The notes: generated by a model not told the origin, from the sequence alone. A stretch of DNA of 8,066 nucleotides from an uncultured Erysipelotrichaceae bacterium (GCA_902791085.1 CADAUN010000056.1:1-8066); one strand, 5' to 3'; shown: positions 1 through 7,382, counted from the stretch's first letter. Program-made: numbers and translations.

Positions 1-86
1 TCGAAAGCAATGCCCTTCGACGTCAAGGAAGCATATGGGAAATGGCATTCGGGGTCTTCGGGGACAAGTAACTTATCAGTAGACAT
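1..86 (-). CDS. Possible partial reading frame with RecJ-like motif (remnant or chance)
   Basis: An ATG at 86 opens 28 codons that run off the left edge of the window. The translation contains the pattern Pro-x2-Pro-x-Cys-x2-Pro-x3-Leu-x3-Gly-x-Ala-Phe. From memory this matches, without gaps, the segment that follows the DHH motif in the single-strand exonuclease RecJ. In RecJ this segment lies well inside the protein, yet here the preceding in-frame stop is at 120-122 and no DHH motif precedes it, so a RecJ origin would mean an N-terminally truncated remnant. There is no Shine-Dalgarno sequence before the ATG. The opposite strand is also open here, so this is a weak call that excludes the plus-strand reading at 1-90. 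Confidence 0.25.
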   Translation of the reverse strand, partial: MSTDKLLVPEDPECHFPYASLTSKGIAF

Positions 87-90
87 GTAA
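1..90 (+). CDS. Possible C-terminal tail of a plus-strand gene, partial
   Basis: Frame 1 of the plus strand is open from the first base for 29 codons and stops at TAA 88-90, ending in a Ser/Gly-rich stretch and Val-Asp-Met. Composition falls from about half GC before base 75 to strongly AT-rich after it, which fits a coding boundary near here on either strand. First-position purines are slightly more frequent in this frame than in the minus-strand alternative. A short open frame like this is not significant alone. No family is recognised, and a good plus-strand terminator is lacking: only a 6-bp AT stem at 87-109 followed by a T run. It cannot be real together with the minus-strand reading at 1-86. 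Confidence 0.25.
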   Translation, partial: SKAMPFDVKEAYGKWHSGSSGTSNLSVDM

Positions 91-126
91 AACAGAGCCG
101 TTATTTTACTAATTGTTTTTTATGCC

Positions 127-167
127 TAAAAAAAGAGAACAAAAATAGATTTTTTTCATTTCTGTTC
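127..167 (-). terminator. Rho-independent terminator of phoH (AT-rich)
   Basis: Read on the minus strand, arms at 158-167 and 137-146 pair over 10 bp with one G-U wobble, around an 11-base loop, and are followed within two bases by seven T (134 to 128). It lies 29 bases past the phoH stop. The stem is poor in GC, so it may be weak. Confidence 0.45.
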
Positions 168-195
168 AAAAATAAGGAACAAAAGGGATTTTACT

Positions 196-978
196 TTAAT
201 GGTTAAGTTTTTTAGACAAAGAAGCCTTATATTCGCTAAAACGGCAATCAAAATCAGCGACAAAGTCAGAACGCATTGGTGTTTTTAACTCCACCATACG
301 AACCAATCCAGTGGGTTTTAGAATTTCGTAGGCAGTTAGAAAATCATTCTTTTCTTCGCTTTGGCCTGGGATATCGATTTGATTGGGCGAACCCAGGATA
401 ATCATCTTCGTAAAACGACCGATGCGCGTGGCCAATGTCTGTAACTCGTCCAAGGTCAGATTCTGGGCCTCGTCAACCAAAATGATGCAATCTTCAAAGG
501 AGCGTCCGCGTAAAAATTCTGGCGCCAAAGGAATGATGTCGGAAGGCAAATGGGAATAGACGGGGTTTTCTTCTTCATCAGCGTTACGCGCTTTTCTTTT
601 TGCTTTCGGGACTTGTATCGTCATTCCGTTGTCCCTTGCCGCCTTCATTAAATGATTGTAGTTGTCTAACAAAGGGCCTAAATAGGGTCCATATTTGTCT
701 TCTTCTGTTCCCTTTAAATAGCCTAAGCGATGTCCGATTTCGACTGGTTCGCGCACATAAAAGATGTTTTTGTATTTCTTTTTGGCGCCTCGTGCGCGGA
801 CTAAATCCAAAGAAGCAGCCAAGGCGGTAAAGGTCTTGCCCGTTCCGGCGACGCCCCGACAAAAGACAACCGGCGTACGTTCCGGTTCTTCTCGGATGGC
901 ACGAATGAGTTCCCTTTCTTCCGCGTTGGTTCCAAAATCAATGCCATAAATCCGATAATCAGGTTTTTCTTCTTTCAT
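196..978 (-). CDS. phoH: PhoH family P-loop ATPase
   Basis: This is a 260-residue stand-alone PhoH domain protein, a cytoplasmic P-loop ATPase related to the helicase superfamily I core. PhoH proteins are linked to RNA metabolism and stress, but the exact reaction is not settled. Walker A is GVAGTGKT at residues 42-49 and Walker B is VDEAQ at 168-172. The next motif, normally GDxxQxD, reads GSPNQID with Ser197 in place of Asp. A charged, lysine-rich insertion lies at about residues 120-145. No PIN or KH domain is present, unlike the longer YlaK-type or PhoH2 proteins. An ATG at 1011 would add 11 residues but sits inside the -10 box of the promoter. The ATG at 978 has a GAGGA site six bases upstream and is preferred. 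The gene is monocistronic and divergent from ldh. The family assignment is secure; the cellular role is not. Confidence 0.9.
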   Translation of the reverse strand: MKEEKPDYRIYGIDFGTNAEERELIRAIREEPERTPVVFCRGVAGTGKTFTALAASLDLVRARGAKKKYKNIFYVREPVEIGHRLGYLKGTEEDKYGPYLGPLLDNYNHLMKAARDNGMTIQVPKAKRKARNADEEENPVYSHLPSDIIPLAPEFLRGRSFEDCIILVDEAQNLTLDELQTLATRIGRFTKMIILGSPNQIDIPGQSEEKNDFLTAYEILKPTGLVRMVELKTPMRSDFVADFDCRFSEYKASLSKKLNH

Positions 979-984
979 GTCGCG

Positions 985-990
985 TCCTCG
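985..990 (-). promoter_or_regulatory. Ribosome binding site that sets the phoH start
   Basis: CGAGGA on the minus strand lies six bases before the ATG at 978. The alternative ATG at 1011 has no purine-rich site before it and would lie upstream of the predicted transcription start. Confidence 0.6.
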
Positions 991-1009
991 CGTCTTGTCT
1001 TCGAAAAAC

Positions 1010-1036
1010 ATTGTAACATGCTTCCGAAATGGTCAA
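1010..1036 (-). promoter_or_regulatory. phoH promoter, sigma-A type with extended -10
   Basis: On the minus strand, TTGACC (1031-1036) is followed after 15 bases by TACAAT (1010-1015). A TG one base before the -10 makes it an extended -10. The short spacer is offset by the strong hexamers and the TGn element. Transcription would begin near 1003, giving a leader of about 25 bases to the ATG at 978. Confidence 0.55.
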
Positions 1037-1050
1037 GCGGGCAAATCGCT

Positions 1051-1078
1051 TTTTCTTTCCTTGAGTCTTCTTTATGAT
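1051..1078 (+). promoter_or_regulatory. Possible ldh promoter
   Basis: TATGAT at 1073-1078 differs from the -10 consensus at one base and lies 29 bases before the ldh ATG. The best -35 at a usual spacing is the weak TTTTCT at 1051-1056, so an activator may be needed or the call may be wrong. It is back to back with the phoH promoter. I saw no clear Rex or CcpA (cre) site in the interval. Confidence 0.35.
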
Positions 1079-1107
1079 TAAGGCGAAGAGAAAAGGAGAA
1101 AGACAAA

Positions 1108-2058
1108 ATGATTAATGATAAAAAAGTTGCCATCATCGGTTGTGGTTTTGTAGGGAGTTCGATCGCCTTTTCCTTGATGGAAAGCGGAAGGCTAAATGAG
1201 CTTGTTTTGCTGGATGTGAACGCTGCTAAAGCCGAAGGGGAGGCAATGGATATCAGCCATGGCATTCCTTATGCGAGCCCCATGAATATCTATGCCGGTA
1301 ATTATGAAGATATCCGCGATGCCGCGGTGATTATTATCACGGCCGGCGCAGCCCAAAAGCCGGGAGAAACCCGACTTGATCTTACGAAAAAGAATGCCGC
1401 TATTTTGCATTCGGTCTTAAAAGAAATCAAACGAATTCAACCGGAAGGCGATTTGCTTATCGTCTCGAATCCCGTTGACGTCCTAACGGCTTATGCAATC
1501 CGCGAGACCGGCTTGCCCCGCAATCGAGTGTTTGGAAGCGGCACGGTTCTAGACACCGCTCGTTTCAAATATCTCATTTCTCGCCACCTTTCCGTCGATG
1601 CTCGCAACGTTCATGGCGTTATCATCGGCGAACATGGCGATAGCGAATTGCCACTTTGGTCAGTGACCAATATCGCCGGCATCCCCGTGCATTCTTTTTG
1701 TGAGATGCGCGGGTATCATGATCACCAAAAAGGAATGGACGAAATCTATCGCAATGTGCGTGATTCCGCCTATCAAATCATTGAAAAGAAAGGTGCCACC
1801 TATTATGGGGTAGCGATGGCAGTGCGCCATATTGTTCTTTGCCTGATTGGCGATAGCAAAACCATGCTTCCGGTCAGCGTGTTGCTCGAAGGAGAATATG
1901 GCATTCGCGGGGTTGCTTTATCGGTTCCGACCATTGTCGGAAGAAAAGGCGCCGAGCAAATCTTAGAATTGCCTTTGTCAAGCGAAGAGAAGGCAGCTTT
2001 AAATCGCTCAGCAGACGAATTAAAAAACGTCTTAAAAGAATTGAATGTTGCGTTTTAA
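1108..2058 (+). CDS. ldh: L-lactate dehydrogenase
   Basis: This enzyme reduces pyruvate to L-lactate with NADH in the cytoplasm, regenerating NAD+ at the end of glycolysis. The 316-residue length is normal for the family. The N-terminal Rossmann fold carries GCGFVG at 11-16, with Asp36 at the end of the second strand for NAD. The substrate-specificity residue is Gln83 in the loop AQKPGETR, as in lactate rather than malate dehydrogenases, which have Arg there. Arg89 is the mobile-loop arginine. Asp149 and His176 (motif GEHGD) form the proton relay, and Arg152 binds the carboxylate. At the fructose-1,6-bisphosphate site of Bacillus-type enzymes, the histidine is kept (His169) but the arginine is Lys154, so allosteric activation is possible but uncertain. 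AAGGAG at 1093-1098 lies nine bases before the ATG. The gene is monocistronic and ends in a hairpin terminator. Confidence 0.96.
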   Translation: MINDKKVAIIGCGFVGSSIAFSLMESGRLNELVLLDVNAAKAEGEAMDISHGIPYASPMNIYAGNYEDIRDAAVIIITAGAAQKPGETRLDLTKKNAAILHSVLKEIKRIQPEGDLLIVSNPVDVLTAYAIRETGLPRNRVFGSGTVLDTARFKYLISRHLSVDARNVHGVIIGEHGDSELPLWSVTNIAGIPVHSFCEMRGYHDHQKGMDEIYRNVRDSAYQIIEKKGATYYGVAMAVRHIVLCLIGDSKTMLPVSVLLEGEYGIRGVALSVPTIVGRKGAEQILELPLSSEEKAALNRSADELKNVLKELNVAF

Positions 2059-2071
2059 TCGCAAAAAAGCG

Positions 2072-2101
2072 AAAAGCGAGATCGTCTGACCTCGCTTTTT
2101 T
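2072..2101. terminator. Bidirectional terminator between ldh and pepO
   Basis: The arms AAAAGCGAG (2072-2080) and CTCGCTTTT (2091-2099) pair perfectly over 9 bp, with possible further pairing inside the 10-base loop. T runs follow the stem on both strands, so it can end ldh rightward and pepO leftward. It begins 13 bases after the ldh stop and 14 bases beyond the pepO stop. Confidence 0.88.
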
Positions 2102-2114
2102 CTACGCAGATTGT

Positions 2115-4028
2115 TTACCAAATGATGATGCGTTTTTTAGGCGCGAGATACATTCGATCCGTCTCTTTTACCCCAAACGCCTCATACCATTGAGAGAAAT
2201 TGCGTGGTTGGATATTGGCGCGTAATTCGGCAGGGGAATGGACATCGATGGAAAGCAGTAGTCGAATGAATTCTTCGCGCGATTTGTTGCGCCAGATTTT
2301 GCCCCAATTTAAGAAGTAGGCAACGTAATCCTTTTCTGGCATTTCGTCCATGATTTGCAAAGTGACAGCCATGCCGCCGTTATCCGCGATGTTCTCACTC
2401 ACGACCAGTTCGCCATTGACTTTTCCACCATGGTATTCGATGCCATCAAATTCTTCGATCATTTGGCGCGTTTTCTTGCGGAAGGCTTGATAATCTTTTT
2501 TGGTCCACCAATTATGAATGGCGCCCGTTTCGTCACATTGAGCGCCGTTGTTATCGAATGCGTGGCTGATTTCATGCCCAATGACGGCACCGATTCCCCC
2601 TAAGTTTTCCGAACGCGATTGATGAACGCTATAGAAAGGAGCTTGCAAAATCGCCGCCGGGAAAGTGATGGAATTCGAAGAAGGGTCGTAACAGGCGTTT
2701 ACCATATGTCCGGGCATCGGCCAACGTTGCCGATCGACGGGCTCATAAAGTTTAGAGAAATCGTAACGAGTCAAAATTTGGCTTAATTTGCTAACGGATT
2801 GATATAAGCTGTCGCGCGAAGAAACGTGCAACAATCCATATTTTTCTTCCACCCGATCAGGATAGCCCATGCGGATGGTCATTTTTTCTAATTTGACGAT
2901 GGCTTTTTGCTTGGTTTCTTCGGCTAAAAAAGAATTTGCCTGAATTCGTTTTTCATAGGTTTTAATGATTTCATGAACGATTGCCGTGATGTCTTTTTTC
3001 GCTTCTTCGCCAAAATATGTTTTCCCGTAATAAAGTCCGATTGGCTCCGAAAAGAAGGAACTTGCGAGACGGTAAGCTTGTTTTTCGATAGGGGCATTCT
3101 TTTGAACCCCACTAAGCGCTTTGCTAAAAAGAGAACCAATGTCACGCAATTGCTCCGATAGGCAGGCGGTCGAATCCACCAAGGTTCTTACATAAGCCCA
3201 ATGTTGATATAACGGATAAGTGGTTTCGTTTAAAATGGCTTTGAAGTTTTTGAAATAACGCGGTTCGGCCACCATGACGCTTTCCGGAAGCTTCTCGCCA
3301 TAAATTTTTGTTAAAAGACGGCGGAACTTCACCGGGGCGATTTGGCGACATACCGCATTAAGGGTCATGGGGTTAAAACATTTGACATATTCGCTCCATT
3401 CCACTTGGGATTTGACGTATTTTGCCAACAATTCATCGAAGGCGAAAGTGTCTTTTAGATATTGCTCTTGTTCTTCGGCAGATAAATCGGTGTAGGCAAA
3501 AAGCTGCTTTACCATATTGCCATATAAGGAAAGCAAAGAATCGTGGCTTTCTTTTTGTTCAGGCTGGTAATAAGTGGTATCGGGCAATAAGATACTAGCA
3601 CCCGTTAAAAAGAGACAATATTCGGTCGGACGATGCATGTTTTCCGTGACGCCCAAAGAGAAAGGAAGAGGGAAGCCTTCCATCAATAATTTTTCTAATT
3701 GACGATTGAATTGCTGGAGATTTGTAAGCGAGCGAAGAAACGCCAAATCTTTCTTGACGGGATTCAATCCTTCTTGATTCCGGCGCTTGATGTTTCTTGC
3801 CTTTCGATAAAGTTTAACGGCCTCTTCTAAATAAGAAGAAGGGATGGGCTTGCTTCCGGCGTTCATCGCGCGGAAGTCCTTCATGAGCAATTTCTCTACA
3901 TTGGTGTCAAGATCGGAAAATCCTCCGACCCGAGGTTTATCGTCAGGAATGACGGCTTTTGCCATCCAATTACCGTTTACATATTGGTATAAATCGTCTT
4001 GAACGCGTACTTTTTTGCTTTGTGACAT
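2115..4028 (-). CDS. pepO: M13 family zinc metallopeptidase, PepO-type endopeptidase
   Basis: This is a zinc endopeptidase of the neprilysin family that cleaves oligopeptides. The 637-residue length is close to that of lactococcal PepO. The N-terminal M13 domain begins at once (DLYQYVNGNW, residues 12-21). There is no signal peptide or membrane segment, so it should act in the cytoplasm. The C-terminal catalytic domain has the substrate-binding Asn-Ala pair at 444-445, HEISH at 485-489 (zinc ligands His485 and His489, catalytic Glu486) and ENIAD at 545-549 (third ligand Glu545, supporting Asp549). The transition-state histidine is His597 in DVHSP, followed by the conserved Arg. The chain ends in Trp, as is usual for the family. 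AGAAGG at 4037-4042, eight bases before the ATG, supports the start. No convincing promoter is visible in the 136-bp gap upstream, so part of its transcription may come from the Nudix operon. Confidence 0.95.
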   Translation of the reverse strand: MSQSKKVRVQDDLYQYVNGNWMAKAVIPDDKPRVGGFSDLDTNVEKLLMKDFRAMNAGSKPIPSSYLEEAVKLYRKARNIKRRNQEGLNPVKKDLAFLRSLTNLQQFNRQLEKLLMEGFPLPFSLGVTENMHRPTEYCLFLTGASILLPDTTYYQPEQKESHDSLLSLYGNMVKQLFAYTDLSAEEQEQYLKDTFAFDELLAKYVKSQVEWSEYVKCFNPMTLNAVCRQIAPVKFRRLLTKIYGEKLPESVMVAEPRYFKNFKAILNETTYPLYQHWAYVRTLVDSTACLSEQLRDIGSLFSKALSGVQKNAPIEKQAYRLASSFFSEPIGLYYGKTYFGEEAKKDITAIVHEIIKTYEKRIQANSFLAEETKQKAIVKLEKMTIRMGYPDRVEEKYGLLHVSSRDSLYQSVSKLSQILTRYDFSKLYEPVDRQRWPMPGHMVNACYDPSSNSITFPAAILQAPFYSVHQSRSENLGGIGAVIGHEISHAFDNNGAQCDETGAIHNWWTKKDYQAFRKKTRQMIEEFDGIEYHGGKVNGELVVSENIADNGGMAVTLQIMDEMPEKDYVAYFLNWGKIWRNKSREEFIRLLLSIDVHSPAELRANIQPRNFSQWYEAFGVKETDRMYLAPKKRIIIW

Positions 4029-4092
4029 AAGAATTACCTTCTTTCTTCTTTACCTTAGCCTACACGAAAGAAAAAATCACGCTTTAGTTTTG

Positions 4093-4119
4093 AAAAACGA
4101 AAGAATCTCCTTTACGGTT
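4093..4119 (-). terminator. Weak possible terminator after the Nudix gene
   Basis: On the minus strand, CGTAAAG (4110-4116) and CTTTCG (4098-4103) pair over 6 bp with one bulged T, around a six-base loop, followed by five T (4097-4093). It lies about 46 bases past the Nudix stop and about 65 bases before pepO. The stem is short, so read-through into pepO is likely if it works at all. Confidence 0.28.
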
Positions 4120-4164
4120 TTGTTTTGCTTTTTATGAGGTGACAAAAGAGGAAGGACGTTATGC

Positions 4165-4569
4165 CTAGGGTTTAGGAAACGCGGATAAGGCGGAAGAAAT
4201 GGCAGGCAAAATCATGCGATCGGGTGGCAAAAAGTCAACGGAAGGCAAGTCCTCTACGTCAACCCATTTGGCATCCTCGGCTTCGTTTAACGTCAATGCG
4301 CCATTTTCTAGATGCACCAAAAAGACTTCCATCGTCAAAGAAAACGTCGGATAAGCGTAGGAAACGCTTCCTAAAGAGCATTCAATCGTTAAATCCGAGG
4401 AAAGCTCTTCATGGATTTCTCTTCGAAGCGCCGTTTCTGCGCTTTCACCGACTTCGATTTTCCCACCCGGAAATTCCCATCGTCCCTTGAATTCCCCATA
4501 TCCACGTTGGGTGACAAAGACTTTGCGCCCTTCGTGAAAAACAGCTGCCACTACGGAAAGATGTTTCAT
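4165..4569 (-). CDS. MutT/NudG-like Nudix hydrolase
   Basis: This is a 134-residue single-domain Nudix hydrolase. Relatives hydrolyse oxidised or non-canonical nucleoside triphosphates (8-oxo-dGTP, modified CTP) to the monophosphate and pyrophosphate. The Nudix box begins at Gly36, with Glu42 and the metal-binding REIHEE at residues 50-55. The glycine normally two residues after EE is Ser57. The features around the box resemble MutT and NudG: RGYGEFKGRWEFPGGK before it, and the motifs KWVDVEDL and LPPDR near the C-terminus. The ATG overlaps the stop of the upstream helicase gene in ATGA (4566-4569), and AGGAGG sits nine bases before it inside that gene, so its translation is coupled. This context suggests that it serves the helicase's pathway rather than, or in addition to, general nucleotide-pool cleaning. 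The substrate cannot be read from the sequence. Confidence 0.9.
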   Translation of the reverse strand: MKHLSVVAAVFHEGRKVFVTQRGYGEFKGRWEFPGGKIEVGESAETALRREIHEELSSDLTIECSLGSVSYAYPTFSLTMEVFLVHLENGALTLNEAEDAKWVDVEDLPSVDFLPPDRMILPAISSALSAFPKP

Positions 4570-7382
4570 GCTTCTTTTCCTCCTAATAACGAAGAAACTA
4601 ACAAATCCGCTTGATAAGGCGTTTCAATCGAGTGAGATAATTTCACGTCAAAAAGCAAAGTTTGCCCGGGATTAGAGGAGACACGTGCATTCGTTAAGAC
4701 GCCGTCTCCGACATATAAGAAAGGCAAGGTGATTCCATCTTCTTCTTTGACTTTCCGGATAAACAAGGAAACTTTCTTTAACCCTAAAACCCGTTTGCCT
4801 TTGACGTTTTCCAATGTGCAGCCCGTTTCCGACTCCCATTGGAACAAAGAAGGCGACAAGAATTTATCTTTGTATTGAAGCCTTTCGTCGCGGCTGGCAT
4901 CTTTCTTTAGGCCAACCAGAAGCACCCCATAATCTCCATGAATAAGCGTTCCTTTCATATAGGTGTCGGAATGGGATTCTAGCCGAAGAAGGATTTGCAT
5001 GGTGGAATAGGGATGATAAAGCAAGAATCGATTTGAATTGCCATCAAATTCTGCACGATAACGTTCTAACCCATAGGTCAATAAATCTTCAAGATGCGCG
5101 CGGAACTCTGCGGAAGCATAAGACAAATCAAAATGATAGAAATCATCGCGTTTTGTGACATTCCAAAATCCTTTAGAAAAAGAAAACTGTCCTTCCAAAA
5201 GAGCCAAAGCATGACGGAATTGCCCTTCGTCAAAAGGACCATAGGTCGCGACGAAATTCCGTAATTCCGTTTCCGTTTTGTCGCCTTTCATTAACGATAG
5301 CAAAATGGCAAAGTCATCCGCGCGAGGAAGTGGCAAAAAATTGCTTAAGAAAGTCAAAAGTTGGATTTCATTCTCCGAAAAATGTGGCACTTTGTCTTTT
5401 TCTGCATAAGTCAAGAAACGGTAATAACAGCCATTTTTCTTTCCTTGCATTCGCGCCTGGATAAAACGCAATAAATCGGGCGCGCATTCTTCATTGAGGT
5501 AATCCATGTGGCTTGGATAGGGCGAAAGATGCGCATATTCTTTGAATTTCTGATAATCATTAATCAGAAAATCCGCCCGATTGAAGTTGGTCTTCTCGAT
5601 GGCAAGCAATATCTCTTCTTTAGATTTCTCATCGAAATGAATTTCGACGGGAAGGTTTAAATGGGAAAAATTGTTCAAAACCAAAGAACGAATCAATGGT
5701 TTTTCAATGGCAAGGTTGGGATTTAAAGAAGAAGTGAAAGCCAAAGCAATTTGGACGCTGCGAAGATAAGAATTGCCAATGAAATCAAGGACGGTCAAAT
5801 AATCTTTCCCGGGGTATTTTCTTAATCCGCGTCCTAATTGTTGCAAGAAAATGGTCTGCGATTCGGTGGGGCGCAAAAATAACACCATATTGATAGAAGG
5901 AATATCAATCCCTTCATTAAAGATATCAACGGTAAAAATAATCTCCAAAGGATAGGACTCGTCAGAAAGTTCTTGGATGGCCTTATCGCGAAGTCCAACA
6001 GAATCAGAGCCAGTTAAATAGGTCGTGTGGTAGCCTAAAGCGTTCATCGCTTGACTCATTTCCATCGCGTGGGTGACGTTACGGCAAAAGCCAATGGCTT
6101 TTAATTTGCCCATAGTAGACGGGCGATGAAGTTCGAGTTGTTTGGCGATGAATTCGACGTTTTTCGCAGACACCATTTGTCGCACGAATGCTTTAGGATC
6201 GATTTCGTCTAACCCATAGTCCACATGTGGATCGCGAACGGCATAGTACTTGAATCCGACGACCAAATTGTTTTGCATCGCATCGGACAACGTCAGTTGA
6301 TAAGGGACATTATGATCGAACATCGCCATGACGTCTTCGTTATCCATTCGATTGGGCGTTGCGGTTAATCCGAGCAAAAAGGAAGGACGGAAGTAAGACA
6401 GGATTTTTTGATAAGAAGCGGCGGTCGCGTGATGGCATTCATCTAGAACGATATAGTCGAATTCTTTGGGATCAAAATGAGACAAATGGCGAGTTAATTC
6501 CGCGACAGAAGCAAAGACAAAATCGCACCCTTCATCTTGGCGATTGCCAGTATATAAGCCATAACTACGTCGTTCCTTAAAAACAGTTTCAAAGGAATGC
6601 ATCGCATTTTCCAAAATGGTTTCACGATGAACGACAAATAAGAGTCGCTTGGCATCAAAAGACAAAGCGTCAAAAGCGGCAAGATAGGTTTTTCCTGATC
6701 CCGTCGCGGCAACGACCAGTGCTTTGTTGGCACCCATTGCCCGATAACGCGCGATGTCTTTTAAAGCCGAGCGCTGCATCGCATTCGGCAGAAGCGCATT
6801 CTCGTCATAACGGGAAACGAAATCCATATCCCAACGATCGATGGCATATTCTAACCGTTTTTCATAACGCTCAATCAACGTTTCATCGAGTTCAGGGGTC
6901 AAGGAATAAAGACGGAAAAATTCGGCTTTAGCCGCATCGTAAGCGGGATGCTTGCCATCATCCGAAACAGAAAGATCCCATTCGATATTCTTAAGAAGGG
7001 CAAAACGGGTGAGATTCGAAGAACCAATGATTAATTCTTTTTGAGCGTCGTTCTCAAACAAATATCCTTTGCAATGGAAACCACCGTCAGAAAAGGTAGT
7101 CAAATCAAAATGGCAATGGAAAGAAGGAAAACGCTTGCTCCAGGAAAGAAATTTCCTTAAAGAGGCGATATCCGTGAAATTTTGATAACTGGAAGTGATG
7201 AAATAGCCTTTCACCCCGCGTAAAAGCGCTTGTTCAATCTCTTTTTCAAACAACACCAGTCCGGCATCCTTAATGAAAGAAACCGAGAAATAGAACGAAG
7301 TGCAGCAACGCAAAGAAGCACGAATCTTTTCTAAAAAAGTCGTTTGGCTGGAATTGGTGAAAAACTGAGGTTGCATCGCCAT
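4566..7382 (-). CDS. PLD nuclease-superfamily II helicase-DUF3427-like fusion protein
   Basis: This is a 938-residue cytoplasmic protein with three parts. Residues about 10-170 form a phospholipase D-type nuclease domain with a single HxK motif (His103, Lys105) followed by GSSN at 120-123. One motif per chain implies a dimeric active site, as is usual for PLD nucleases of this type. Residues about 200-560 form a superfamily II helicase core: Walker A ATGSGKT 226-232, DECH 314-317, TAT 340-342 and motif VI QLGRGLR 515-521. The rest resembles the DUF3427 region, with a C-terminal pattern of Tyr837, Phe841, Trp849, LFIRK 873-877 and YVG 890-892. Proteins of this build are generally annotated only as helicases, and a role in DNA repair or phage defence is inference. 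The start at 7382 has only a weak AAAGAA site, with another ATG two codons later. No other start codon lies before the upstream in-frame stop. It is the first gene of a coupled pair with the Nudix hydrolase. Confidence 0.88.
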   Translation of the reverse strand: MAMQPQFFTNSSQTTFLEKIRASLRCCTSFYFSVSFIKDAGLVLFEKEIEQALLRGVKGYFITSSYQNFTDIASLRKFLSWSKRFPSFHCHFDLTTFSDGGFHCKGYLFENDAQKELIIGSSNLTRFALLKNIEWDLSVSDDGKHPAYDAAKAEFFRLYSLTPELDETLIERYEKRLEYAIDRWDMDFVSRYDENALLPNAMQRSALKDIARYRAMGANKALVVAATGSGKTYLAAFDALSFDAKRLLFVVHRETILENAMHSFETVFKERRSYGLYTGNRQDEGCDFVFASVAELTRHLSHFDPKEFDYIVLDECHHATAASYQKILSYFRPSFLLGLTATPNRMDNEDVMAMFDHNVPYQLTLSDAMQNNLVVGFKYYAVRDPHVDYGLDEIDPKAFVRQMVSAKNVEFIAKQLELHRPSTMGKLKAIGFCRNVTHAMEMSQAMNALGYHTTYLTGSDSVGLRDKAIQELSDESYPLEIIFTVDIFNEGIDIPSINMVLFLRPTESQTIFLQQLGRGLRKYPGKDYLTVLDFIGNSYLRSVQIALAFTSSLNPNLAIEKPLIRSLVLNNFSHLNLPVEIHFDEKSKEEILLAIEKTNFNRADFLINDYQKFKEYAHLSPYPSHMDYLNEECAPDLLRFIQARMQGKKNGCYYRFLTYAEKDKVPHFSENEIQLLTFLSNFLPLPRADDFAILLSLMKGDKTETELRNFVATYGPFDEGQFRHALALLEGQFSFSKGFWNVTKRDDFYHFDLSYASAEFRAHLEDLLTYGLERYRAEFDGNSNRFLLYHPYSTMQILLRLESHSDTYMKGTLIHGDYGVLLVGLKKDASRDERLQYKDKFLSPSLFQWESETGCTLENVKGKRVLGLKKVSLFIRKVKEEDGITLPFLYVGDGVLTNARVSSNPGQTLLFDVKLSHSIETPYQADLLVSSLLGGKEA
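4579..4584 (-). promoter_or_regulatory. Nudix gene ribosome binding site inside the helicase gene
   Basis: A perfect AGGAGG lies nine bases before the Nudix ATG and is made from the helicase's terminal Gly-Gly codons (GGA GGA) and the base before them. With the ATGA stop/start overlap, this indicates translational coupling. Confidence 0.85.

Noticed and set aside
87..120. Plus-strand terminator (GTAAAA/TTTTAC stem with a later T run)
   Set aside because: The 6-bp stem is almost all A/T, the loop is 11 bases, and the T run starts six bases after the stem.
1192..1410. Minus-strand open frame inside ldh
   Set aside because: It is fully antisense to a clear lactate dehydrogenase, and its translation has no recognisable domain.
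2355..2603. Plus-strand open frame inside pepO
   Set aside because: It lies opposite the catalytic domain of pepO, including the HEISH region, and is explained by its codon pattern.
4043..4164. Promoter for pepO
   Set aside because: TTGTCA-like and TAAGGT-like hexamers exist on the minus strand, but none pair at a 15-19 base spacing with a good partner.
6494..6733. Second minus-strand frame inside the helicase core
   Set aside because: It overlaps the Walker A to DECH region, whose motifs are intact in the main frame, so no frameshift or nested gene is needed.
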